From: Streptosporangiaceae bacterium
Lineage (GTDB): Bacteria; Actinomycetota; Actinomycetes; Streptosporangiales; Streptosporangiaceae
Reading direction: 5' to 3'
Assembly: GCA_025934635.1 (NCBI GenBank)
Contig: JAICWX010000006.1
Span: forward strand, 1 to 61,897
DNA length: 61,897 nt
The notes under the pieces were generated by a model, which was given only the letters and a program-made list of their open reading frames with translations, ran no database searches and had not been told where the DNA came from. The stretch's first letter is position 1. Each line of letters opens with the position of its first letter. The position numbers were made by a program, and so were the translations under genes. Below are positions 16,292 through 24,277 of the stretch, in pieces.

Positions 16292-16981
16292 TCAGGCCGG
16301 CGAGCCCGCGACCGCGGTGAGGATCAGCCCGTCGCGGGCCAGCCAGCGGCCGGTCATCGTGGCGGGCAGGCTCTCGGCGGCCCCGGTCAGCCGGACGCTG
16401 AGCCGGCCGGCCGGGGTCGCGGCCACGGTGAGCTCGGCCAGGTCCGGCCACCGGCCGGTCAGCGGGTACCACGCCTTGGCCGCGGCTTCCTTGGCGCTGA
16501 AGACGAGCCGGGCCCAGCGGACCGGGGGCCCGGCGGCACCCTGCCGCTGGATCCAGGCCTGTTCCCAGGCGGTGGCGACCGCGTCGAGCAGGGCGGCGGG
16601 CAGTTCCTCGTCCGGTTCCGCGTCGATGCCGATCGCGGCCAGGTCCCGGGTCCGGGCCACCGCGCAGGCCCGGTAGCCGGGGCAGTGCGTGATGCTGCCG
16701 GTGACGCCGTCTGGCCAGCCCGGTTCGCCGGCCGGGCCCGGCCGGATGGGGACGGCTGGCAGCCCCAGTCCGGCCAGGGCGGTCCGCGCGCAGTGCCGGC
16801 CCGCGGTGAACTCGGCCTGGCGCGCCGGGCCGGCCGTGCCGACCGCGCGCGCCTCGGCCGGGAACAGGCCCAGGCCGGCCGGCGGCAGCGCGCCGAAGGA
16901 CTCCGCGGCCGCCGCGGCCGACGGCAGGATGCGGCCGATCAGGCCGTCCTGCATCCGCGGGACCTGTCCGGTTACGGCCAT
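16292..16981 (-). CDS. 4'-phosphopantetheinyl transferase (EntD/Sfp superfamily)
   Basis: A 229-residue PPTase that would move 4'-phosphopantetheine from CoA to a Ser of an acyl, peptidyl or aryl carrier protein. Visible motifs are GSITHCPGY (P1-like, res. 95-103), AIGIDAEPDEEL with metal ligands Asp120 and Glu122, and FSAKEAAAKAW with Glu165 and the Lys pair. The EntD-like N-terminal half with RHCARTALAGLG is present. No PKS or NRPS gene is in the window, so it probably serves carrier proteins encoded elsewhere. Confidence 0.88.
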   Translation of the reverse strand: MAVTGQVPRMQDGLIGRILPSAAAAAESFGALPPAGLGLFPAEARAVGTAGPARQAEFTAGRHCARTALAGLGLPAVPIRPGPAGEPGWPDGVTGSITHCPGYRACAVARTRDLAAIGIDAEPDEELPAALLDAVATAWEQAWIQRQGAAGPPVRWARLVFSAKEAAAKAWYPLTGRWPDLAELTVAATPAGRLSVRLTGAAESLPATMTGRWLARDGLILTAVAGSPA

Positions 16982-17027
16982 GACCGGCGCCTGCTCCGCT
17001 CGCTCGGGGGATCCTCAGCCGGATCCG

Positions 17028-17672
17028 CTACTGGGGGCGCAGCGCCATCCAGATGGCATGCGCCTCGCCGGGGCCCGGGTTGTGCCAGGTGTGCGGCTGG
17101 TCGCCCTGGAAGTGCAGCGTGCTCCCGGGCACCACCCGGTAGGGCTGCCCGCTGATGCTGAACTCGAGGACGCCGTTCAGGCCGTGGACGAGTTCCTCGC
17201 CCGGGTGCTGCATCGGCTTGCGGCCGCTGCTCGCCCCGGACACGACGCAGGCCCGGGCGCCGGCCAGCAGGAACCGGCCGTAGGGACCGGAGATGCTGTT
17301 CAGCTCGATGCCCTGGTGCGAGGTGAAGACCGGCCGGTTCTCCTCGGGCGGGGTGAAGACGGCCACGTCGTCCAGGCCGATGTCCTCTTCCACGAAGTAG
17401 GAGACCGGGCGGCCGAGTGCGGTGGCGAGCTTCAGCAGCGTGGTGATGGTCGGCACCATGCCGCCCTGCTCGATCTTGTGGATCGCCGCGGCCGAGACAT
17501 CGGATCGCTCGCCCAGCTGCTGCAGGGACAGGCCCATCCGCTTGCGGTGGCTGAAGACCTTCAGGCCGATAGAGCCGACGATGCGCTCGACATCCCCGGC
17601 GCCCGCGTCGTTCTTGCCGCTCGCCTGGGCGTCCAGGCAGGGCGGTCCCTGGGTCCGTGGCACGCGGCTCAT
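17028..17672 (-). CDS. XRE-family regulator with C-terminal cupin domain
   Basis: A 214-residue regulator: HTH_3 domain at about res. 35-92 (SHRKRMGLSLQQLGERSDVS, AAAIHKIEQGGMVPTITTLL) and a cupin barrel at 135-212 (PGEELVHGLNGVLEF, FQGDQPHTWHNPG). This HTH-cupin architecture (PuuR/MSMEG-type) senses small molecules, often amino acids or polyamines, through the cupin. It is divergent from the flavoprotein gene at 17814 with ~140 bp between, so it probably controls that promoter and its own. It marks the left edge of the nitrogen-metabolism cluster. Confidence 0.87.
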   Translation of the reverse strand: MSRVPRTQGPPCLDAQASGKNDAGAGDVERIVGSIGLKVFSHRKRMGLSLQQLGERSDVSAAAIHKIEQGGMVPTITTLLKLATALGRPVSYFVEEDIGLDDVAVFTPPEENRPVFTSHQGIELNSISGPYGRFLLAGARACVVSGASSGRKPMQHPGEELVHGLNGVLEFSISGQPYRVVPGSTLHFQGDQPHTWHNPGPGEAHAIWMALRPQ

Positions 17673-17705
17673 CCGTCCTCAGCTTGGTTCACAGATGATC
17701 GTCCC

Positions 17706-17737
17706 TTGACGTTCAGGTTAGCTCCCGCCAGTATAGT
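17706..17737 (+). promoter_or_regulatory. Candidate promoter for the 17814 flavoprotein operon
   Basis: TTGACG at 17706-17711 and TATAGT at 17732-17737 resemble -35 and -10 boxes, but the 20-base spacer is long, which is often seen where a regulator must distort DNA. The palindromic GTATAGTGTAC and nearby ATACT repeats could be an operator for the divergent XRE-cupin protein. Confidence 0.35.
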
Positions 17738-17793
17738 GTACGACTCATAACGGATACTAAACGTCGCGTCCGTCTTGTGATGAGAAGAGACTA

Positions 17794-17830
17794 CTTATGG
17801 CGCAGCGGATCTTATGGCACAGCGGATCGT
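17794..17830 (+). repeat. 17-bp imperfect tandem duplication across the flavoprotein start codon
   Basis: The segment cttatggcgcagcggat (17794-17810) is repeated as cttatggcacagcggat (17811-17827). Each copy holds an ATG followed by Ala-Gln-Arg codons. The real frame starts at the second ATG (17814); the first ATG (17797) opens an 11-codon reading frame ending at TAG 17830-17832. Because 17 is not a multiple of 3 the two starts are in different frames. Confidence 0.85.
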
Positions 17831-19148
17831 AGTGATCGGCGGCGGGGCCGCGGGCATCGGCGCGGCCGGGGCCGCCAAGGGCACCGACCCCTCGGCGGAT
17901 GTCCGGGTGTACACCGAGTTCGAGGACGTCGGCTACAGCCCGTGCGGGATCCCCTACGTGCACGGCCGGGAGATACCCGACTTCGAGCGGCTGTTCATGG
18001 CGACCAGGGAGACCTACGCCAAGTCCGGCATCGACATCCACTATGAGAGGAGGGTCAGCGGCTTCAGTCCCGACCGCAAGACCGTGGCGGTCGAGGGCGA
18101 GGGCGAGGTCGGCTACGACAAGCTGATCGTGGCCACCGGGTTCGACTACGCCGACCCCGGCGTGCCGGGCACCGACCTCGGCAACCTCTACTACGTGAAG
18201 AACATCCGCCGGGCGATCGAGTGGGACAAGGTCCTGGACGGGGTGCGGACGGCGGTCGTGGTCGAGGCCTCCCCGCTCGGCCTGGAGATGGTCACCGCGC
18301 TGTGCCACCGCGGCATCGAGACCCACCTGGTGGACCCGGGCGCCTGGGCGCTGTCGGTGGCCACCGACCCGGACATCATCGCCCCGGTACAGCAGTCCTG
18401 GCAGGAAAAGGGCGCCACCCTGCATTTCAACACCAAGCTGACCGGCTTCGCGGGCCAGGGCAACGTCAGCGCGGTGCGTACCTCCGGCGGCGACATCGCG
18501 TGCGACCTGGCCGTCGTCTGCACCCAGAAGGAAGCCAACACCACCGTGGCCCGGGCGGCCGGGATCAAGATCGGCTCGGCGGGCGGCGTCATCGTGGACG
18601 AGCGGATGCACACCTCGGCCGCGGACGTCTGGTCGGCGGGCGACTGCATCGAGGTGCCGCACAGCGTGACCCAGATCCCCATCCAGGGCCTGTCCGGCAG
18701 CCACGCCTACGCGCAGGGCAAGGTCGCCGGGACCAACGCGGCGGGCGGCCAGCGCCGGTACCAGCCGGTCAGCGTGCCCTGGGGGATGATGGCCGGGGAC
18801 TGGATGATCGGCGGCGTCTCGTTCAGCGAGACGCTGGCCACCGCGCTCGGCATCCCGCACGTGGTCGGCGTGGCCGAGGGGATCTCCCGGGCGCGCTACT
18901 ACCCCGGGGTGGAGAAGGTCCGGGTCAAGCTGCTGGCCGAGCCGGGCTCGCTGCGGCTCATCGGCGCGCAGCTCGTCGGCCGCGAGGGCATCAAGGAGCG
19001 GGCCGACTTCCTGGCCATGGCGGTCAGGACCGGGATCACCATCAACGACTTCGCCACCATGGAGAACGTCTACTCGCCGCCGATCGGGGCACTGAACGAG
19101 CCGATCGCGCTGGCGGCCCAGAACCTGCTGGCCGGGCTGGGGTCCTGA
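17814..19148 (+). CDS. FAD-dependent oxidoreductase, CoA-disulfide reductase/NADH oxidase-like, with degenerate NAD motif
   Basis: A 444-residue class III flavoprotein disulfide reductase relative. FAD motif IVVIGGGAAG (res. 5-14); the single redox Cys in GYSPCGIPY (Cys44), as in CoA-disulfide reductase and NADH oxidase; AIGD-like second FAD segment VWSAGDCIEV; a C-terminal dimerization domain. The NAD(P)H-binding Rossmann motif, normally VVGGGYIGLE, reads VVVEASPLGLE (148-158), so the GxGxxG is lost. The usual AIGxxPNT strand is VVCTQKEANT. The enzyme may accept electrons differently or bind another ligand. GAGAAGAGA lies 10 bases before the upstream ATG (17797) and 27 before this one. Its stop overlaps a downstream small ORF. 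Confidence 0.85.
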   Translation: MAQRIVVIGGGAAGIGAAGAAKGTDPSADVRVYTEFEDVGYSPCGIPYVHGREIPDFERLFMATRETYAKSGIDIHYERRVSGFSPDRKTVAVEGEGEVGYDKLIVATGFDYADPGVPGTDLGNLYYVKNIRRAIEWDKVLDGVRTAVVVEASPLGLEMVTALCHRGIETHLVDPGAWALSVATDPDIIAPVQQSWQEKGATLHFNTKLTGFAGQGNVSAVRTSGGDIACDLAVVCTQKEANTTVARAAGIKIGSAGGVIVDERMHTSAADVWSAGDCIEVPHSVTQIPIQGLSGSHAYAQGKVAGTNAAGGQRRYQPVSVPWGMMAGDWMIGGVSFSETLATALGIPHVVGVAEGISRARYYPGVEKVRVKLLAEPGSLRLIGAQLVGREGIKERADFLAMAVRTGITINDFATMENVYSPPIGALNEPIALAAQNLLAGLGS

Positions 19149-19597
19149 TGATCAGGGTTTCGTTCGCCCGCTGGCTGCGCGCCACCTCCGAGCACTACCT
19201 GATGGTCGGGGCGCAGCAGCAGATAGCGGCCAAGTACCAGGTCACCCCGCCGCCCCGGCCGAAGGGGGCGGAGTGGTTCTGGCTGCGGGTCTACGTCCCC
19301 GCCTACCGGGCCGTGCCCTGGCCGGTGCGCTCGGCCATCATGCGGCGGATGCCGGGCAGCCACCGCATGACGTGGACCACGACCAAGCGCCCGGCCCGGC
19401 CACCGCAGTTATCCGGCACTCACAACCATCAGGAGGCTACATGCCGATCACCATTGGCTCGCCGCGCGGCGAAGCTGGCGTCGACTCGCTGTTCAACACC
19501 GAGGAGAAGGTCTTCGACGACATCCGGGCCAACCCCGGGGAGAAGGCCTTCGTGTTCATCCACTCGGTCCCGTTCGAGGGATCGGTATCGCTGGTGA
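19148..19597 (+). CDS. Small hypothetical protein overlapping the next gene (doubtful C-terminus)
   Basis: An ATG overlaps the flavoprotein stop (TGATG at 19146-19150). The first ~85 residues look like a protein: MIRVSFARWLRATSEHYLMV, then a segment with AKYQVTPPPRP and WFWLRVYVPAYRAVPWPVR. The frame stays open to 19597, so its last ~50 codons run inside the MSMEG_0572-type gene (start 19441) in another frame; that part is Arg/Ser-rich and shadow-like. Either the protein truly overlaps, or a frameshift has removed an earlier stop. I do not recognise the family. Confidence 0.4.
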   Translation: MIRVSFARWLRATSEHYLMVGAQQQIAAKYQVTPPPRPKGAEWFWLRVYVPAYRAVPWPVRSAIMRRMPGSHRMTWTTTKRPARPPQLSGTHNHQEATCRSPLARRAAKLASTRCSTPRRRSSTTSGPTPGRRPSCSSTRSRSRDRYRW

Positions 19598-19932
19598 ACC
19601 TGCTCACCTCCACCCGGCTGGTGCGCAAGGGCTTCGACGTATCGATCATCCTGTACGGCCCCGGCGTGCTGCTGGCGTCCCGGCACCGCGGTTACCCGAC
19701 CATCGGCACCGAGGGCTTCCCGGGCAACCTGGCCGGCAACCGGCAGCTCGAGACGCTGCTCAAGGAGGGCGCCACGATCTACGCCTGCCGGTTCGCGATG
19801 GGCGCCCTGTACGGCTTCCGCGAGGAGGACCTCATCGACGGCGTCAAGGCCTTCAGCCCGCTCGACGTCCTCGACTCGGCCCTGACCGCCTGGCGGGCCG
19901 GCGCGTTCCAGCTCAACACGTGGACGGTCTAG
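19441..19932 (+). CDS. MSMEG_0572/Sll0783 family nitrogen-starvation response protein
   Basis: A 163-residue protein matching the MSMEG_0572/Sll0783 family (TIGR04044 as I recall): GEAGVDSLFNTEEKVFDDIR (res. 10-29), then VPFEGSVSLVNLLTSTRLVR (43-62), ILYGPGVLLASRHRGYP, IYACRFAMGALYG with the conserved Cys, and a PLDVLDSALTAWR ending. A perfect AGGAGG lies 6 bases before the ATG. In cyanobacteria and actinobacteria this family is part of the conserved cluster with the Nit1 nitrilase, a radical SAM enzyme, an acetyltransferase and an AIR-synthase-like protein; biochemical role unknown. It follows the flavoprotein gene and precedes an OsmC gene, apparently as one operon. Confidence 0.88.
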   Translation: MPITIGSPRGEAGVDSLFNTEEKVFDDIRANPGEKAFVFIHSVPFEGSVSLVNLLTSTRLVRKGFDVSIILYGPGVLLASRHRGYPTIGTEGFPGNLAGNRQLETLLKEGATIYACRFAMGALYGFREEDLIDGVKAFSPLDVLDSALTAWRAGAFQLNTWTV

Positions 19933-19944
19933 TTCGCGGCCGTA

Positions 19945-20349
19945 GTGACTGACGGGCGACCGCACACCAACTCGGTAGTCGCCCGCTTCGAGGGCGGCTG
20001 GCGCTGCCGGGTCGAGGCGGGCGGCTTCGAGCTGATCGTGGACGAGCCGCCGAGCTCGGGCGGCACCGGCAGCGGGCCGATGCCGACGGAGTACCTGCTG
20101 GCCGCGATGGCCTCGTGCTACACCCTCGCGCTCAACTGGGCGGCCGGGAAACGGGGCATCGCCCTGCCCGGCCTGGCCGTGACCGCCACCGGGACCTACG
20201 ACGGCCCCAGGTTCCGCCGCCTGCAGCTCACGGTAACCTGCGACGTCCCGGCCGAAGTGGTCGAACGGCTGATCCAGCCGGCGCTGCGGGCCTGTTACGT
20301 GTCCAACACGATCGCGCTCTCCCCGCCGGTCGAGGTCACGCTGGGCTAA
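19945..20349 (+). CDS. OsmC family protein
   Basis: A 134-residue OsmC/Ohr-fold protein from a GTG start. The first peroxidatic Cys lies in AAMASCYTLAL (Cys58) and the second in RACYVSNTI (Cys117; usually CPVSNT, here with Tyr after Cys). OsmC proteins reduce organic hydroperoxides with dihydrolipoyl proteins as electron donors, or act on other thiol substrates. Only 12 bases separate it from the MSMEG_0572-type gene, so it belongs to the 17814 operon; its 3' end overlaps the stop of the convergent DUF1116 gene by 4 bp. Confidence 0.85.
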   Translation: MTDGRPHTNSVVARFEGGWRCRVEAGGFELIVDEPPSSGGTGSGPMPTEYLLAAMASCYTLALNWAAGKRGIALPGLAVTATGTYDGPRFRRLQLTVTCDVPAEVVERLIQPALRACYVSNTIALSPPVEVTLG

Positions 20350-21770
20350 CTGGACAGGCGGCGGTCGAGGTCGATCAGGGCCTCGGCGAAGCAGGCCAGC
20401 GGGGCCTCCGCGACGCCCGCCCCGACCTGTCCGGTGCCGGCCGAGACGTGCAGGATGCCGGTGGTCACCGCGGGCGTGATGCCCAGCTCCACCACCTTGC
20501 GGACGTCCACCCCGAGCGGGGTGCCCGCGTTCTCCAGCACCGGGATCTTGAACCGGGTCGACCGCCCGGCGCAGACCGCGGCGAGCCGCCCGGTCAGCTC
20601 GGCCGCCGCGCCCAGGTCGCCGCCGAGCAGCTGGGCGACCGCGGGCGAGCCCGCGGCGGCGGCCGCGCCGAGCCCGGACAGCTCGAGCACCGCGCTGTCG
20701 CCGATGTCCCGGGCGCTGGTCTGCGGGCCCTCCCCCGCGTAATAGAGGGCATGCCCGACCTCGGGGGCCCCGGTCACGAACCACCGGTCCGAGCCAGGCA
20801 GCCGGATACCGAACGAGGTGCCGTTGCGCGCCATGGTGGTCACGATCGACGAATCGCTGACCTGGGCCGCCCACGCGGTCGCGGAGCGGGCCGCCGCCAT
20901 CGCCAGGGTCAGGAAGAACAGGTGGTTGGCGGCCAGGAAGCGGGCGAAGGCGACGCTGTCCGGCCCGCCGAGCTCGGTCAGCGACGGCAGCCAGGCCCGG
21001 ATCAGCAGGTTGGTCGCGGCCTGGGTGCGGACGTGCACGTCGTCGCCCATGGCGACCGCCTGCGCGGCCAGCGAGAGCACGTCCAGCGGGCCGGTCCGCT
21101 CCAGGATGGCGCCGATCACCGGGGCGGCCACGTCCCGCAGGAAGACCAGCCGCGCGACCGAGGCCTCGCTGGCCACGCCGAACCAGGCCACCTCCCCCGG
21201 CCCCTGCGAGATCGGCGCGTACCCGGTGGTGCCGCCGGCCTGGTTCGCCAGCACGTACAGCGGGGCGCTGGCGCCAATCGCGGTGGCCATCGGCACCACC
21301 ACGCCGTGCTCGTTGGCCGGGACGAGCCCGATCTCCCCGGCGGCCAGCCGGGCATCGGCCTGCTCCAGGTGACCGGCCCAGCCCTCGGCCACCACCGCGG
21401 CCCGCATCGACCGGCGCAGCGGGTCCGGGGCCTGCCCGTAGTCCAGGGCGGGCCCGCAGTGCAGCAGCGTCCGGTCCGCGAGACCGGGCACCGCCCGGGC
21501 CACGGTGGTGACCGCGGTGAGCAGCGGCGAGGACTCGTCCAGGCGGCGCAGCACCTCGGCGTTGGCCGCCTCGATCCGCTCGGCGTGGATCCCGTAGAGC
21601 CGTCCCAGGGCGGCGACCGCGTCCGGCTGGCCGCCCGCCGGGACCCGCCAGTCGACCGAGATGACCGGCGCGCCCTGCTCCTTGATCGCGTCGGCGAACA
21701 GCGACAGGCCGACGTTGACCACGCCGACGCGCTCCGGCAGGGTCAGCGGGGCGGGGTCGGTGTCTGGCAT
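20346..21770 (-). CDS. DUF1116 protein (YlbE/YahG/AllG-like), putative carbamoyltransferase subunit
   Basis: A 474-residue DUF1116 protein. Diagnostic segments include LLHCGPALDYGQAPDPLRRS (near res. 131-150), EGWAGHLEQADARL, a long LVPANEHGVVVPMATAIGAS stretch, QAVAMGDDVHVRTQAATNLL (ALxMGDExHxRxxA in the family) and GTSFGIRLPG. In E. coli, AllG (YlbE) with AllF (FdrA) and AllH forms oxamate carbamoyltransferase, which releases carbamoyl phosphate for the catabolic carbamate kinase AllK (established knowledge as I recall it). FdrA and carbamate kinase genes lie 13 kb away in this window. It is the last gene of a five-gene operon, 18 bp after the ASL-like gene, with GGGAGAT before the ATG. Confidence 0.85.
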   Translation of the reverse strand: MPDTDPAPLTLPERVGVVNVGLSLFADAIKEQGAPVISVDWRVPAGGQPDAVAALGRLYGIHAERIEAANAEVLRRLDESSPLLTAVTTVARAVPGLADRTLLHCGPALDYGQAPDPLRRSMRAAVVAEGWAGHLEQADARLAAGEIGLVPANEHGVVVPMATAIGASAPLYVLANQAGGTTGYAPISQGPGEVAWFGVASEASVARLVFLRDVAAPVIGAILERTGPLDVLSLAAQAVAMGDDVHVRTQAATNLLIRAWLPSLTELGGPDSVAFARFLAANHLFFLTLAMAAARSATAWAAQVSDSSIVTTMARNGTSFGIRLPGSDRWFVTGAPEVGHALYYAGEGPQTSARDIGDSAVLELSGLGAAAAAGSPAVAQLLGGDLGAAAELTGRLAAVCAGRSTRFKIPVLENAGTPLGVDVRKVVELGITPAVTTGILHVSAGTGQVGAGVAEAPLACFAEALIDLDRRLSS

Positions 21771-21788
21771 CGGATCTCCCGTTCGGTG

Positions 21789-23288
21789 CTAATTTTCCGT
21801 GATCTGGCGGGCGGCGGCGAGCAGGGCTTCCTCGGCACCGGTGTAGACCGCCCGCCAGCGGCGGGCCTCGTCCGCGAGCCGGGCCGCGTCGGCGGCGGCG
21901 CCCGCGGCCATCCGCCGCACCTCGCCGGGGGCGGCGCCGCCGAGCAGCGTCCGGCTGGCCACGATCTGCCACGGGTCGAGCGCCGCGGACAGGTCGCGGC
22001 CGGTCAGGCCGAGCGGGTGCCCGGTGATCTCGGCGGCCGCGGCGTCGAGCCGGGCCCCGTCGATGTCGGCGCCGCGCAGGCCCGCGGCGCTGGCCTGCCT
22101 GACCGCGTGCCCGACCACCCGGTAAGCGCTGCGGTAGTCGATCCCGCACGTCTGCATGATGTACTCGGCCAGGTCGGTGGCCTGCGAGAAGCCCGCGTCG
22201 AGGGAGGACCGCATCCGCTCGGCGTTGACTTCCAGCGTGCGAACCACGCCGGTGCTCAGCCGGGTGGAGCGCGCGGCAAGGTCAAGCGCCTTGGGCACCT
22301 CGCCGTAGGCGAAGATGAGGTTGTCGCTGCGGGCCGACGGGGTCTTGGCCACCGCCAGCAGCCCGGACAGCCGGCCGATGAGAGTGCCGGCCGCTCCCCT
22401 GATGATGGACAGCGCGTACGGGTTCCGCTTCTGCGGCATCAGCACGCTGGCCCGGCTGTAGCCGTCGGCCAGCGTCACGTAGTCGAACTCCTGGCTGGCC
22501 CAGATCTCCAGGTCCTCGGCCAGCTTGGACTGGGTCACCATCAGCCCGGCGGCCGCGCTGACCATGTCGAACAGGCCGTCGACCTGCCACATCGCGTCCC
22601 GGGTGTGCTCGGCGACGCTGCGGAACCCGAGCAGCGACGCGACGCTGGCGCGGTCGGTGAGCAGGCGGCTGCCGTTCACGCAGCCCGCTCCGCCGGGGCT
22701 GGCGTCGGTCCACTCGAGCGCCTCGTTCAGCCGCTTCCCGGCCCGCAGCACCGGGAAGGCGAAGGACAGCAGGTAGTGACCGAACGTGGACGGCTGGGCG
22801 TGCTGCAGGTAGGTCTGGTCGGCCATCAGCGTGCCCGCGTGTTCCTCGCTCACCCGGGCGATCTCGGCCGCGAGCCCCGCGGTCGCCTCGATCAGGCTGG
22901 TCAGGTCCTCGCGCAGGCGCAGCCGGAACGCGACCCGGACCGCTTCCCGGCGCGGCCGGCCGGCGTGCAGCCAGCCGGCCACGTCCCCCACCTGGCTGAC
23001 GAAGTAGCGTTCGCGCGAGTTGTAGGGCTCGCCGTTGGCCGGGTCGTAGGGGAAATCCTCGGCCGGGATGTCCATGGTGGCCAGCAGCAGCGCCAGCAGG
23101 CGGCGGGCCGCCTCCGGCGGGATCACCCCGGTCGCGCCGAGGTCGAGCAGGTGCGCGATGTCGGCCAGGTTCATCCCGTGGTGCAGGATCGGCGCGTCGG
23201 CGTTCTCGAGCTCGAAGCCGGCCGCGATGAGCTCGGGGGCGGCCGGGCCGGCGGGCGGGCCCGCGGCGGGCCGGCTCATGATCGTCAT
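21789..23288 (-). CDS. Argininosuccinate lyase-like enzyme (fumarase/aspartase superfamily)
   Basis: A 499-residue ASL-type lyase. The superfamily signature is ASVLMPQKRNPYALS (res. 280-294), keeping the catalytic Ser281 and substrate-binding Lys287, and LQHAQPSTFGHYLLSF (161-176) matches the ASL segment THLQRAQPxTLGHHLL. Where ASL has the conserved His of TH-LQ, this protein has Tyr160. ASL-superfamily enzymes cleave C-N bonds with loss of fumarate; close relatives of ASL also cleave EDDS. With the missing His and no argininosuccinate synthase nearby, a role in arginine synthesis is unlikely. The ATG overlaps the upstream stop by 4 bp; it is gene 4 of the operon. Confidence 0.82.
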   Translation of the reverse strand: MTIMSRPAAGPPAGPAAPELIAAGFELENADAPILHHGMNLADIAHLLDLGATGVIPPEAARRLLALLLATMDIPAEDFPYDPANGEPYNSRERYFVSQVGDVAGWLHAGRPRREAVRVAFRLRLREDLTSLIEATAGLAAEIARVSEEHAGTLMADQTYLQHAQPSTFGHYLLSFAFPVLRAGKRLNEALEWTDASPGGAGCVNGSRLLTDRASVASLLGFRSVAEHTRDAMWQVDGLFDMVSAAAGLMVTQSKLAEDLEIWASQEFDYVTLADGYSRASVLMPQKRNPYALSIIRGAAGTLIGRLSGLLAVAKTPSARSDNLIFAYGEVPKALDLAARSTRLSTGVVRTLEVNAERMRSSLDAGFSQATDLAEYIMQTCGIDYRSAYRVVGHAVRQASAAGLRGADIDGARLDAAAAEITGHPLGLTGRDLSAALDPWQIVASRTLLGGAAPGEVRRMAAGAAADAARLADEARRWRAVYTGAEEALLAAARQITEN

Positions 23289-24277
23289 GACCGCTCCTGC
23301 GCGGCCATGACCACGTCGAGGACGCCGCCGGTGTGCCAGAAGACCACGTCGCGGCCCGGCGGCGCCAGGGCCAGCGCCTTGGCCGTGTAGACCGGATCGA
23401 GCATGAGTCCCTCCGTCCTCATCGCTTCTGCCGCCGCCGCCAGGCCGGCCAGCGAGGGCACGCCGTGACCGGGGCCGCGGGCGTCGGCGACCGTGACATC
23501 GGCCGGCCCGGGCTCCTCGTCCGTCCCGAGCAGGCGCAGGCACTGGCCGGCCAGGGTCAGGACCTGGCGCGCGGCGGCCAGCGGCGGCCGGCTGGCCGAG
23601 CAGCCGGTCAGCGCCCACGGGCGGCCGAGCAGCAGGTGGCCCGCGACCAGCCCGGCCAGGGTGCCGCCGGATCCGGTCGGCACCACCACCGTGACGTCCC
23701 GGTGGCCGCCGAGCTGCTCGTGCAGTTCGGCGGCGGCCAGCGCGTACCCGACCGCGCCCAGGCCGGTGGCGCCGCCCCGCGGGATCACGTACGGACGGCG
23801 GCCCTGGGCAGTCAGCTCGGCCGCGACCACGGGCAGCTGCGCGTCCACGCTGGCGCGGTCCGGGGTGCCGGTCCAGCGCACCATCGCGTCCCAGGAGCGG
23901 GCCAGGGCCAGGGCGGGAGACGTTGCTGGTCCCGGTTGCCCGGCGATGACCAGCTCGCAGCCCAGGCCGGCCCGGCAGGCGGCGGCCGCGGTGGCGGCGC
24001 AGAAGTTCGAGCCGGGCGCCCCGCCGGTCAGCAGCGTGTCGGCGCCGCCCGCGACCGCCCCGGCGAGCAGGAACTCCAGCAGCCGGGCCTTGTTCCCGCC
24101 GAACGCGAACCCGGTCAGGTCGTCCCGCTTGACCAGGAGCGATTCCAGGCCGAGGGCCTCGGCCAGGCGTGGCGCCGGGACCAGCGGGGTGGGGAGCACG
24201 GCCAGCCGGGTCCGGGGCAGCATGTGCGCCGCCGCCATCAGGTGCCCGGGCTGGGCGGGGGCGGGCGCCGGGGTCAT
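23285..24277 (-). CDS. PLP-dependent ACC deaminase/D-cysteine desulfhydrase family enzyme
   Basis: A 330-residue fold-type II PLP enzyme. VKRDDLTGFAFGGNKARLLE (res. 49-68) carries the Schiff-base Lys63; GGAPGSNFCAATAAAA is the substrate-binding loop (usually SNH) and VPTGSGGTLAGLV the phosphate-binding region. The family includes ACC deaminase, D-cysteine desulfhydrase and L-cysteate sulfo-lyase, all removing ammonia with an alpha- or beta-leaving group. ACC-deaminase-specific residues cannot be confirmed here. It overlaps its neighbours on both sides by 4 bp (ATGA), gene 3 of the five-gene operon, so its substrate is probably made or used by the two lyases. Confidence 0.85.
   Translation of the reverse strand: MTPAPAPAQPGHLMAAAHMLPRTRLAVLPTPLVPAPRLAEALGLESLLVKRDDLTGFAFGGNKARLLEFLLAGAVAGGADTLLTGGAPGSNFCAATAAAACRAGLGCELVIAGQPGPATSPALALARSWDAMVRWTGTPDRASVDAQLPVVAAELTAQGRRPYVIPRGGATGLGAVGYALAAAELHEQLGGHRDVTVVVPTGSGGTLAGLVAGHLLLGRPWALTGCSASRPPLAAARQVLTLAGQCLRLLGTDEEPGPADVTVADARGPGHGVPSLAGLAAAAEAMRTEGLMLDPVYTAKALALAPPGRDVVFWHTGGVLDVVMAAQERS

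Noticed and set aside
19429..22149. Long minus-strand open frame (about 900 codons) crossing several genes
   Set aside because: It runs antisense to the MSMEG_0572/OsmC genes and out of frame through DUF1116/ASL; Arg/Gly/Pro-rich composition without domain signals.
20115..23390. Very long plus-strand open frame (about 1090 codons) opposite the DUF1116/ASL genes
   Set aside because: Its translation is low-complexity (Arg, Gly, Pro, Gln, His) with no motif; it is the antisense shadow of GC-rich genes whose minus-strand products are clearly recognised.
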